A stretch of DNA of 62,000 nucleotides, from the NCBI RefSeq assembly GCF_030272615.1, contig NC_081415.1, forward strand, positions 508,681,373-508,743,372, written 5' to 3'. Positions within the stretch are counted from its first letter, which is position 1, and each line of letters opens with the position of its first letter. Below are positions 21,746 to 33,593 of this stretch, in pieces. Under the pieces are notes generated by a model, which saw only the letters and a list, made by a program, of their open reading frames with translations, ran no database searches and had not been told where the DNA came from. The position numbers and the translations under genes are program-made. The stretch comes from Cryptomeria japonica (taxonomy: Eukaryota > Streptophyta > Pinopsida > Cupressales > Cupressaceae).

Positions 21746-23261
21746 CATGGACAGAGGCAAAATTAAAAACTGTAACTAAATGCGAAATTAGACTTGTTGA
21801 AGTCTACCAAACCCACAAATTTTTTTCTAACGATTTTAGTTGGTATCTTGCAGGGTTTTTAACAAGTTTCTTGCAGATGGGAGCTTAATTTTATTTCTAG
21901 GATCAAATAGTTTAAATTTTTACTAACTTAGTTAAGTTAGTCAAAATATAAAACTTTTTGATTTTTTGTTGGATAAAATTGAACTCATATGGTTTGGGCT
22001 TTAAAAAGAACCACAAAACAAAACAATTTTTCCTTGTTTTTCTAAGAGAGAATTTTTTAAATTGGATCTTAAAAAGAACAAATCAATTTTTCAAGTTTTG
22101 AAAACAAATGGCTTAAAAAGAAATTCACCATCCTTTGGTGCATAAAAGGATCCATTTTAAAATTCTTGCAAGGAAAAGAATCACACAAAGTCCAAAGGTC
22201 AGTGGCAACTAAAGAGGGAAGATCTTCCCCTTTCAAATTGATTTTTTTTGTTGACAAAGCATCACATTTATTTTGTTGACCAAGTTCCCTTTTAACATAG
22301 ATTAGAAAATCACTGCTATGAAAGGTTAAAAGGAACACCATGTTTTCGTGGAGCAACATCTCCATATAGAGTTAGCAAAACATTGCTTTGAAAAGATAAA
22401 AAGAACTTGTGTGTTTTGTCTCGAAAGTGGAAGGTATATGCTCTCCCCTTAATTGGATGATCAAAAATCCAAACCACTCTTAAAAGCTTTCTTTACTTCA
22501 AGCAATAAATCTTTTAGCAAGTCTGCCTTCCCAAGGGGTTGAAAAACTCTTAAAGCCATTTTTGGTCGGTGTGAAGGGAACGACCTAAAACGGCTTTGAA
22601 GCCAAGTGTTCCAACCCACTATAATCAAAAGTGGAAAGTGACAAAAGTCCTTTTCAACGGTTGCGTTGCGATTAGCCTTCCCCCAGTATCCTTGAGATAC
22701 ATAAAGCCTTTGTTCTAAAGGTTGGGAAGCCTCCTGAGGGAGTTTATCACTGATGGTCGAATGGGAAGCCTGATTACGAACCTTAGCATAGAAACTTTGA
22801 GCCGAGTCAGTATCCAGACATTTGCAATATCATAGTGCAAGGGTGGGGAAGAATCCGCCCCCAAGATCGCTCACCATTTATCTCCCAAGATAACTGCTCA
22901 ATTGTGAAGCAATTCACTTTGAGTTAATTTCTGGCAAAAGGCAAAAAATCGGGCGCCCCTTAGGAGGTGACACGGCTGTTTGAGCTGATGGAGTATCGAG
23001 ACTAGTGGGCTATGATATTGCTTATGACCTTTGAATAAAGAGTCTGAGTGAAGTGCATGTTGTATCTAAACCTGCCAAAACATTGGGGATTTGAACACAT
23101 CCTTGCAGAACATACACTTATTGTCTAGATTAAGCAAAATGGTTGTATCTTTGGTGTCGTGCTTTCATTTGTTGCTTCAGAAAATCATCTATCAATACTA
23201 AAAACTCAAAACAAACTTCTAAAAATCACAAGAAAGCAACCGAGTCAAAACTATCAGGGCA

Positions 23262-23640
23262 ATTTAACACGTGAGAGCAACTTCTTAGCGCATGGAAACC
23301 ATCTTTTAGTGCATAAAACCTTCACCTTAGCACATCAAGTGTAAACATTAGCGCTTCATCAAAAACCAAAACCAACAATATCAAGTAGCGCGTTTTGAAA
23401 ATAGTTTAACGCGTTGAAGCATCAACTTAGTGCGTGGAAACCGAATCTTAGCGCGTAGGGTTTAATAGTTAGCGCATAGGCGGCCCATATTGGCGCATAA
23501 CCTTTTAAACCAAGGCAAAATCAAGATAAACTAGTTAGCACGTATCAGGGGGTAGCATAGCCCGTAGGGTCTTTTCTCTAGCGCATTGAGGACTTTTTCT
23601 AGTGCATTGAGTCTATGTTTTAGCGCATAACCAAAACCAG
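23262..23640 (+). repeat. GCGC-phrase repeat cluster 2
   Basis: Same motif (CTTAGCGCATGG, TAGTGCATAA, TTAGCGCGTAGG, TAGCGCATTGAG and others), more than twelve occurrences in 380 bp at irregular 20-40 base intervals. Confidence 0.7.
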
Positions 23641-24476
23641 AAAAATAGGGGGCAAAACAAAGGGCAATTTTGAAAACAATTTCAAAAGCTTTCCTTCATC
23701 ACCCCGAACTTCATCAAGCAGAAAACCAAAAATAGAGTATCAAAAGTTGTTTCTAGAGCAAAATTTCCATCAAACAAATTTGTCCAAAATCTGAAACTAG
23801 TCGCAAGATAAATATATCTCTCCTATCAAAATTAGGAAACATCATCACAAGTATCAAACAGGTCCTTCCATCAAACGAATTTTTATCCCAAAACACACTT
23901 GTTTTAAAAAAAACACCAAGTTGTCAAATCGAGTTTCCATATCGGGAAAGCTCGTATTCCATATCATTTGACACACTTTGTCATGAGGGGGCATCTAAAC
24001 CTTCATTTTGATAAAGTAAAACTTGAGTTTCCAAAACAAGCTAAACTAAATCCAAAAACAAATCAAAGGAAACCATTGATCGCTTGTGCATGACTAATCC
24101 TCATATTCTGAGAAGAAAGAATATTTATCATAACACTAAGTTGAAGAAACAACAACCGAGTTCTTCAAAACTTGCCAAAAGAAATAAATTTTTATACATC
24201 AATCGCCAACTCTTTAAATCTCATCGCACATTCCTTCGTCATATACGCTTGTATCTTCAAAACAAAACAAATGAATTTGACAAGGAACCCTTGAGGAGTA
24301 GGGCATTCTGTCAAAAATCAGCATTCAGTCAACGCATAAATCAAGGAGGGAAGATCAATCTGGCCTTCTTTCCCAAAGAATGCATCACTTATAACATACC
24401 CCAATTTGAACCACCAACCCTTGGACAAAACATTGAAGAACAGTTCATTCCTTTTGTCATTAAAAACTTCTACTAG

Positions 24477-24813
24477 ATGCCTGTTGTTACTCGCTCTCAA
24501 TGAAACAAACAAAGCAAAATGCAACCGAAATCCAGCATGAATCAGAGATTATCAAATCCTTTCGAGGGTCCGCATCTAGAGGACACTGAAATTACTGAGG
24601 AACTCCTTCAAGAGTGTCAAGAAAGTGCTTCATTTCAAAGGCTTGTGGAAAGGCTCATGAAAAATGACAAAGAAAAATATATGCTCATGCTCACAAGCAA
24701 AGGACTTAAACTTCCTGAAGATTTGGATGCAAAATTTTTTAGAGAAAGATCTCGACATTATGAATATCAAGAATGACAAAGAGAGGAAGAAACACGTGAC
24801 CCTGAGCAAGATA
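24477..24813 (+). pseudogene. Gag N-terminal part of plus Tat element
   Basis: Starts ATG at 24477 (MPVVTRSQ), meets TGA at 24501, and stays open in frame to a second TGA at 24774 (…HYEYQE). The 24519-24776 part is acidic and helical (TEITEELLQECQ, RLVERLMKNDKEKYMLML). The CACTA element is inserted in codon 113 (base 24813/24814). Gag forms the virus-like particle; this is its matrix-like N-terminus. Confidence 0.8.
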
Positions 24814-25220
24814 CACTAGTACATTCGCGTCAAAATTTTGACGGCAAATCGTCTTCATTCCAACGTAATTTCATCGCACTACCGACAAAAATAGCCATCG
24901 AAAACTTTTTGTCGGAAGTTCCGACTATCCTTGTGGTCATCGCAATTCCGACATCCTCTCTAACCTTTCTGACGACCGCCATGGATGGTCATACCCAGAA
25001 AGAATACCGTCGCGATTTCGGCCTTCCGTCGGAATTCCGACATCAAAGGGTAAAAATTCTGACGAGGATGTTGTGCATCCGACGGCACTCCTATGTTGGA
25101 ATTACGACAGCCCCATGAGAGTTCCAACGAGGATGTTGTGCATCTGACGACACTCCTCTATCGAAATTTTTACCCCTTGAAGTCAGAATTCCGACGGTAG
25201 GTCGATTTTTTTTTTAAAAA
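24814..25220. repeat. Left (3') subterminal region of the CACTA element
   Basis: Dense in the palindromic phrase GTCGGAATTCCGAC and half-sites CCGACG, GTCGGAA, TTCCGAC (about 24845, 24920, 24945, 25035, 25075, 25190). CACTA subterminal repeats are where the TnpA-type protein binds. The right end has fewer half-sites (44690-44785), an asymmetry also common in the family. Confidence 0.75.
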
Positions 25221-27741
25221 AATTTTATAGAAAAAGATTTCTCTACTATCTCTCTTCTCTATCCCTCTCTACTATCTCTCTTCTCTCTCCCCTCTCTAGG
25301 TCTCTTTCTCCATCCCTCTCTTCTTCTCTCCCTCTCTACTTCTCTTTATCTACCCTCTCCGAGTCATTATCTCTTCCTCTCACCCTCTCTCATCAAAAGA
25401 GAAATAAAAACTTGCATGGCCTTATAATTCATGAGTTGAAGTTCGAGTTTAACATTTTGGAGGTAATTTTCTTAGACTATTCAATGCCCATTCTAACTAA
25501 GGTCAATCAAAATTCAAGATAAACCTGTGGTAAAGATGAGGATCTCGAGTTCATTGGTAGAGCACTCCACTTTTGATGGGAGAAAACCCTAGTATTCAGT
25601 TTGGTAAGCTCTAGTCGAAGGTGCAGTATGACAGCCACGTAGAAGGAGAACCATGACATGTTGCAAAATTATAAGGGAAATTCTAACAAAGAGTAGCTAC
25701 GTGTCTGGAACATTCAAAGCATTTCATGTCTGGGTTATCTATCTTCTTTACTCTAGTCTAGGATTTCACATTTTTGAGAAAGCATGATTTGTATGGATGG
25801 TTTGTTTGTTTCAAATGAAGTATAGTCTAGCCTCCACCAAAATAACAATGATAGTAAGGACTAGTAGAGTAGTCTATTAGAAGGTTTAGACATGATAATA
25901 GTGTCTAGGTTTTCCCCAATTCTTGAATAGCATTAATAGATAATCATAAGTATAGAAAGGAATAGATTACTTAGAGCTTGTAATGAAGAAGGGTTTTGAA
26001 TTAAAAAGACAATGATAAGAGTTTTTTTATGGTTCAAAACACAAAGACAATCACAACAGAAAATTACAAGTTATAGGTTTACATTGAGTAGGTTTGATTG
26101 ATTATTGAAGAATATATTGTGTTTCTCTATCAATAAATAAGAGGTCTCAAGAAGCTAAAGATAATGAAAACTAATTGATGGGCAACCTTTTGATTGTCAA
26201 GAAGTGATTGCCTCATATGAAAGTAGTGATAAATGTCACTATCAACAAAAGAACAACCAATAAATGATAAATTTGCAGTGAGATCATAGTGCCTAAATTA
26301 GTCTAAAACCTTATAAGGATCATAACCAAGCCATATAAGCTTCAAGAACAATTTGAGAGCATCAAAGACATCTACCAAACATTAGAAATTGTCAAATCAA
26401 TGACACATAGCAGCCTCATTACAGTCTTATGCTGTATTAAATAGAAAAAGCCAAGTCTAAGATAGTGTTAGAAGGTGTGTGAGAGTCTTCAACATGGATA
26501 ACTGATAGGTATAACACTGAGGGCAGCAATATATGAGATTTGTTGAATGACAGTGGCCATGATATGGAGATGACAGTGTCAAGTATCACTGTCAAAGCAT
26601 GAATAGAGGTCCTAATCTGAGTCTTTTCAAGAGAGAACAATAAATATGAAGCACCAAGGTCTACAGTCAGATCAGAGACAACCATCTAGCAGCCCAAAAA
26701 AGAATCAAAAGGCTGTGAAAGGTCAAAATCACAGTATTTCCATAGCCTATGAAGTTCTAGAAGATGTGCAAGGGCAGTTCATAGTGCAAGGTCATAGGTA
26801 TTTAGTGTCATAATTATTTTCTTCACCCCCAGATCTTGATGAAAGATAAAAGGATGCCATGACACAAAGTGAAAAGTCTATAGCACTGATAAATAGGTTA
26901 GCATTATGTCATATGCATACAAGACATCATGAAGCAGATTTGACAATAATAAAGTTGCAGCAGTCATCAACTCAAGCATAATGAAGGCATGGACACTAAG
27001 CATGCAAAAATATAATTGATAATAGTGGTGAAATGATTAATGTTGTATCACAATTTGATATCAAATTGTCTATGAAGATGGTTGTTTAAAGGTTTAGTGT
27101 TGGTTTAAAAGGTGAAAACATTGCATGAGGTCTGCCACCATAAAGGAAATACAAAGCTACAAATAAGATAGTGACCATTCAAAGATAAAGCTACAAAGAA
27201 CTATCAAAGAAACCACAGTCCAATGAAGAATCAAGAGACAACAGGCCTAAGTGTAGTCTTAGATATTTGAAAATGTCATTATGGATAGTTAAGAAAAATA
27301 AATGCATTCATGATATTTGCACTCAACAAAAGAGAAGGGTTTGTATTCATCAAAGATTAGTTGAAACACTTATGAGAGAGAGATCAATATCCATCAAGCC
27401 ATAAATAAGATAATCACCATTACAAAGCACGATGAGTCAAAAAGGCAATCAAGAATTATTAGTTCAAAGGATCAATAGGTGAATCTTCTCTTGTTGATAA
27501 CCTCTAGTGATGGTGTATAGGATCCCTATTCCAATCTCAATGTGCCAAAGCTTGATGAGAAGTCATGGTTTAGAAGTTACAAATGCCTTAAACAGTTTTC
27601 TATTGAGAGAAGCCATATAGTCAAATCAAGACTCAAATCCACAATGGTAAGATACAAACAACAATGATAGTCAAGGAGTCATTCATTGTAGGGTTTTCAT
27701 AAAATTTTAGAATATGGTATGAGCAGTCCAAAGAACTATGA
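25221..27741. other. CACTA non-coding 3' portion, left part
   Basis: A pyrimidine-rich tract (TCTC/CCTC units) covers 25236-25400. The rest is AT-rich without coding bias. Minus-strand 26437-26685 (82 codons) has no domain. At 25545-25600 a tRNA-like D-arm phrase (GGTAGAGCACTCCAC) occurs but no cloverleaf follows. Confidence 0.5.
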
Positions 27742-27746
27742 CACTT

Positions 27747-30700
27747 TGTAATGCCCCGCCAGGAAACCCCGAAGGGATAAGCCAAAAATACAAGAATAGA
27801 GTGCAATAAATTTTTTTTTTTTTAAAGGTTACAACACATAAGATGCAACAAGATATCAAAGATTCAGATTACATAGCGGAAGACTTCAACAACCACCTAA
27901 AGAGTTTCCCAACGAGATTACTTAAATTTCACAATTCATTTAACTCACACAATTAATCCAATAAGCTGATAATCTAACAATGAGATAATTCTTAATCAGG
28001 ATAATTTCTGTCAAAGGATGGAAATATAAATCACAAGCAATGATTCATCCATTAAGATCCATTTATAATCTTCATACAAGCTTTTCATTTAAAATTACAA
28101 ACCATACATCTAACATTCTAATACACTAGGATTTCATCATAACATAAGAGATCTTTCCAAGCATATTTAAATTCCTTAACAACAACTGAGTATAATTCAT
28201 TACTCTAAGTTACATTCATTCATAATCCAATTCATTGCATTAAAAGGACGATTTCACACATGCATTACGATAAATATCCTCTGAACCACTTAGGCATTCA
28301 ATCAACATGGCATTCAAGAAAGAACTGAATATAAGCATTTATAGTTATTTCCAATTATCCACTTAACCATTCAACATAAATTAATCATACATGATAAAGC
28401 TGAAGTAAGAGACATAAAAGAACGCATCACATAACACCATAATGATCTCGGAGTTCACCCCTAAAGGGCTACATCTCCAGGTCTGCTCAACTGCAAGACC
28501 CCTCTGATAATTAATGAAGTTAAGAATACAAGAGGTTACACTATACAATCCGGCCATCAAGGCGATACATAAGCAATATACAAATGACCACATCGGTCAA
28601 TTAATACATAAACGATCCTTGAAAAGAACAGGATCCAGCTGAACATGATCAAAGCTAAAAATAAGAGTCCAAGAGAGCATCCATAAAACTGAACCATCAC
28701 CACCCAAGGGTCTAACATGAAACTGACACTCACAAGGGCAACGACGAAGGACGACTCACAAAGGTACTCAAAACAGGACAAGACGACAACACACTAGCGG
28801 ATGTAGGGACAAGTGTCATCACACCACCTGGTATGGATACCATGGCAAGTCTTCATAGGTCCCGGCCCATACACTGGTAACCCTGGCAACCTAATCCGAA
28901 CTTCCGGCCCATCCAAGCCTCATGTGGACCCACACATCCTCTCGTGAAGACAAGGAAGATGGTTTGCCATTTCAGGCCTTCTCACAGCATGCCGAATCTA
29001 TGATAGCATTCGTCCCATGTGTGAGGCACATTATCTTATTTATAAATTATTTTCTAATCTACTTAGGTTATCACTTATTAGACTCACTTTCGATGGGTTA
29101 TCTAGCAGCCACTTTGGGCGCGGCCCCCAATCGAAAGCCACTTTCCCATACAACACTAGACTAACTCAGACGAACTCAAACCACGGAATACACATGGTAA
29201 GACGAACGGAGTTCAAGAAGAGAGAACCAATCATCTGGTCAAACACGACTCAAGGGTAATCACTTACTGACGGTACTCTAACTAGAGACCTGACAACTAA
29301 GGTTAACCACGAATCATTATTCGACACGCACACATAGAGGATATAACCAACTAAGACAACATCACAATACCATAGTCAACTCAAAATTCGAGGACTGAAA
29401 CAGGAACACCAATCATCCATACGACAAGGTCCTTTAAACAAAGCAAAACATGCCATTTCATAAATTAAAGTGAATACAGTAATTCAACTCGCAAGGCAAT
29501 AATCAGAAAGGACAATATTTCCTCAAATTGATTTAATCATTAAAATCGATCAAGTTTTCTACGAGATCTAAAACAACTTACAGTTATCTACCTCATCAAG
29601 GGATAATTTGTTCTTGGTTTTCTAACTCCTAAGGTTCAAGCATCGAACAGGCAAATTAAGCCAGGAGGAGTTTTAACCAATTCATATTAATCAAATTCAG
29701 ACAACCATTAAGCAATTTAAACAAAGATACATTTAATCTCCAACAACCGTCATTAACATACCGGTCTAAAACCGACCTCTTCAGTTTCATATTTTCAATT
29801 CCAGATACATATACGGATTACGGAATTAAAAATATAAAAGAAATTCAATTATAGATACTCATTTCCCAAACGCACATGATATAAACTTATTAACCCAAGA
29901 TTGGGCTAAAATATAGCCAATTAGATTCAATGACGAAATTATCAATTTTAAAACTTAACCACAAAAATACATACGCCACAAAATGAATTTGGATAATAAC
30001 TAACTTATAAATTCCATTATAGAATTAATTAGTATCCAATTTTACATTTATCAAAATATTGCCTCTTAGTCCTAATTAAGAGCACTTCTAAACTTAGCAT
30101 TAAGAATCTCTTACATAAACATGATGTTATAATCAAATGCATCTTTTTTCTTAATGATAAAAAAAATACATAAAAAAAAACACATTAAAAACTATGATTT
30201 GAAAAAGAAACGCATTAGCAAACGCATAGAAACCCTAGGCGAGGGCGGGTCGTGCCCTAGCCGCAGTGCCTGGGTAAACACGTGGACGGCGCCACGGTGG
30301 TGCCCACAGGTGCCGCGGCGCCCTGCGGCCACCGCGGCCCCTGCGGCCACCATCGTGGGCCACAGCCGCCGTGGTTTGCAACTAGATGCAGGGAACGGTG
30401 CGGGGGTTAGGGGAAGAGCAAGGGGGACGTGCGAGGGAGGGGAGGGGAGCGGGTGGAGCTCCGCTCCCCGCTCTCCCAAACCCAGAATCACAGTCCGAAA
30501 CAACACAAAAGAATGCCCAGCTCGGTTACAAACCAAAACGCACCGCTTGCTTCAAAACAAAATGCGTTAAAAATCCCATTGAACACACAGTTCGATATTA
30601 TCAATTCATGATTTCATTTTCTTTAAAAACACAGTTCGATCTATAAAGCAAAACGCACGGGTTTAAGCACGGCGAAAACGCCCAGCACAAGGAAAAAGTA

Positions 30701-32000
30701 TAAATTTTGATTTAAAATAAATTCGATTTAAAGAGGGACTGGTTCGGTAACAATTTCTTGGTGGTTTCATCCTTTCCTAAACACGAAGGGGTTTCAAATG
30801 CCCAAACAATCATGAGGAAAAACACACCTCAATTAAATTCATTTTAACGTAATGATACAGCCATGCAATTTCTTGAAGAACATAGCTAAAACATGGATTT
30901 AAACTCACAAATCCAATTAAAACTAGAAACAATCAAAGATTGAATTTGGCAACAAGCAATCCTTTCCACAACCACAAGGAAGAACGATTTGGATAAACCC
31001 TACCTTCATACGCAATCCTGGCATGGCTGAAGGAGAGCCCCAATCTTCAGCTCCCAAAATCCTCCAATTTTCATTCCCAACCAAAATCTCTACCAAAAAT
31101 GTCCATCCTCTCCAAATTTCCCCAAATTTGGGTTATATGGAAGAGTTGACCCAAAATAACTCTATTTTGGAATAAAAACTCTTTATTTACAAAAATTCAC
31201 AATTTTATCCTTTCTAACTTATCACAACAATTTAACTTGCTTCCCAAACCAAAAATCGATTTCTTTCATTTAATCAAATTTAACCTTTCTAATATAATAA
31301 TCCAACAGATTTCAATAAAATTCTGTTGCGATAAAGTACAAAACTTCATTTCATCAGCATATATAAAATGCATTAAATATTCGAAAACAGTCATTTAATC
31401 AAACTTACTCCAAATTTAAAACAGGCAATTCATTAACAACGAAAATCGCATAACGAATACCTGATTAATTTAAATCCATTAATCCTCAATGCACAAACGC
31501 ATATATATAATAAAGAAAATTACTAAGGACTAATTAATCAAATTAACCAATCACACCATGCATGCAAACCGAGAAGGTCAACCAAACAGACGACTCGCAA
31601 ACCCAAGCAAGAAGGGATTACCGACGACGACTGGCGATGCTCACTGGAGCACAACTAAGGCCGACTAAGGTCTTATGACCACCTAATCCGACTCTAGGGA
31701 TTAAAAAGGTATGCTCAAACCTGTAAAACCAGGTGACGACGAACCTCGCACTCATGCGACTTCGTACCTGAAATCTCCTGCAGCCAACGATCATACATGC
31801 ATACATTTATAAAATCTAATGAAAGCATTAGTCCGATACTAAAATCACGAAATAGGTACACTGAAAATCTGCATATAACTAGTGTGAGAACCACATCAAT
31901 AGCTATGCGTTAAATCAAACATCTGATTGTAACATCATATTACGATTAACTAATCAAGATTAAACCAAGGTTAGAGATCGATTACGGTAGGGGTACTACA
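27747..32000. repeat. Solo LTR, 4254 bp
   Basis: Begins TGTAATGCCCC and ends GGGGTACTACA, i.e. inverted TGTARTRCCCC termini, and is flanked by the exact 5-bp TSD CACTT (27742-27746, 32001-32005). No second LTR copy, primer site, gag or pol is visible between the ends, so it is best read as a very long solo LTR left by unequal recombination. Orientation is not certain; the minus-strand start TGTAGTACCCCTACCG is the more LTR-like. It contains the GC-rich island described separately. A non-coding element with unrecognised LTRs is the alternative. Confidence 0.8.
30225..30480. other. GC- and CpG-rich island within the solo LTR
   Basis: About 250 bp of strongly GC-rich DNA (GCCGCGGCGCCCTGCGGCC and similar) in otherwise AT-rich surroundings. 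Frames on both strands (30154-30570 plus, 30192-30536 minus) are long because GC-rich DNA lacks stops; neither shows a domain. It may be the promoter/5' transcribed portion of the LTR. Confidence 0.6.
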
Positions 32001-32005
32001 CACTT

Positions 32006-33593
32006 CACTGAAAGGAGCAGCATATCAGTCCTTATTGGCATCAAATTATACAAATGACAACTAGGGATGAAGCTACAGGAGACAATCATTGTCTTAGTTT
32101 AAGACCCTAGAACAATATAGCCCCAATGGAGAAAGCAAAAATCAAAACATAGGAGAAGTCCTAGAATCCCACTAAAATCTTATTTGCAGTCGCAGATGCA
32201 AGATCAAAAGCATATAATGGTAAAGATGACCTAGGGTTCTCTTTTTATTATTGAGACAATATTATGTGAATATGATAGTTTAGCAGTCCTCGAATGCATG
32301 TGAGTAGTCCCAATGAAGAAACAATACCATTAGGGTATTAGAATAATTTTTGAAACCTGCAATCATGTTAGACAAGTATTGAAAGTATAATTCATAGAGC
32401 AACCATTTCAACTAGGTTTAGATAGCATATATTCATATCTATTTCAATTTTATGTGAACTACACAATATCTATAATGCATAATTGGAGTTAAACCATAAT
32501 AGGGCTTGGATGAGAAACATGATAGGGCACCCGAAGCTGTCCACATGCTAAGCCCAAGAGTGGATATACCATCCCTCTTGGCCCCATGTGGCAGTTTGCC
32601 ATCCATATGAGGTGGTGTGCTTAGTGGGTAAACTTGTACCTGCCCTCCCTATCCATGCTACTTTATCCACCCTTCTATGATTGAGACCCCTTTAATCACA
32701 ATGGTAGAGTTTGATGGGGAAACCACAATTACATTATGTAGGATCTCCTACCCTATCTCATTGAATTCATTCCTACACCAAGTGACTATGAACAAAAGCG
32801 TAGGTATTTAACAACAATGACATGGTCCATGGACTAGTGATCCTCCTCTTGATACTCCATCTACAAATGAGAAAATCTCTTGTACATGTTGCTACTTCAG
32901 AATTAAAAGTTGCTTCTTCTAGAACTTTCCATGATTCTTTGCAATAGGATTATATGTCTTCTAGATTCACCCCACTAGGACACATTCATATCAAGCATCT
33001 TTACTTTTTTGAAAAGTAGACCACATTTAAGATCTAGATGACACCATAATGACTTTGATTTCCTCTTGCAAGATATTCCTCCATCATGTATTTCTTCATC
33101 GAAGTTCAAATTTGCTTCTTCAAGGGCTCTCAATGATTCTCTATAGAGGACTCTTCGTGTCTATGAGATCCACTTCATTTGGAGGCCTAAACATTTCACA
33201 TCTGTTTGTGGACTCTCACCTTTCAAACATTTCACATCTTATAATTGAGATTCGCTTCGTTTCGAGAATAGTTTAATATTCTCTACTTAACAGGGCCAAC
33301 CACGTGAAGGTGGAAGCTCATTTGGCCCCTCCGCCCTCCCCTAACATCACTCTAAATTCCCCGTTAACATCTAACATTCTTTCATTCTTTCATTCATTCT
33401 TTCATCCATTATTAAAATATAACATTCATTCATTATCACATAACGTTCATTAACACATAAAATTCATTATCTTTCATTAAAACGCAACATTCATCAATAA
33501 TCATCAACACATATCACTCATGAACATTCATTAGCACATAATTACATTCATTACACATAAAAATCAGTCATTATCAAATAAGGTAGATTACAA
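32006..33593. other. CACTA non-coding DNA 3' of the TnpA-like gene
   Basis: No coding bias. 33360-33570 is built of loose CATTCATTA/ACATTCATTA units. The 75-codon plus frame at 33049-33276 has no recognisable domain. The region ends at the stop codon of the minus-strand TnpA-like gene. Confidence 0.5.

Larger units (their letters stand above)
21410..24476 (+). other. Long untranslated leader of plus Tat element
   Basis: About 3 kb without a credible long reading frame. Two clusters of a short GCGC-centred phrase, TTAGCGC(A/G)T and variants, occur at about 21472-21745 and 23262-23640. Between them lies GC-richer sequence (22560-23000). Frames such as 24084-24476 (130 codons) just before gag are rich in Lys/Asn/Phe and have no recognisable domain; I treat them as leader. 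Confidence 0.65.

Noticed and set aside
21472-23640. Possible CRISPR-like array of short repeats
   Set aside because: Motif is 8-10 bp, spacers irregular, and it lies in a plant retrotransposon leader.
25545-25610. tRNA-like phrase GGTAGAGCACTCCAC
   Set aside because: No matching acceptor or T-arm; anticodon stem does not pair properly.
28381-29259. Four 70-80 codon frames on both strands
   Set aside because: Lie inside the 4.25-kb solo LTR, overlap each other, and show no domain.
30154-30570. Ala/Arg/Gly/Pro-rich open frames
   Set aside because: Open only because the CpG-rich island lacks stop codons; both strands are equally open.
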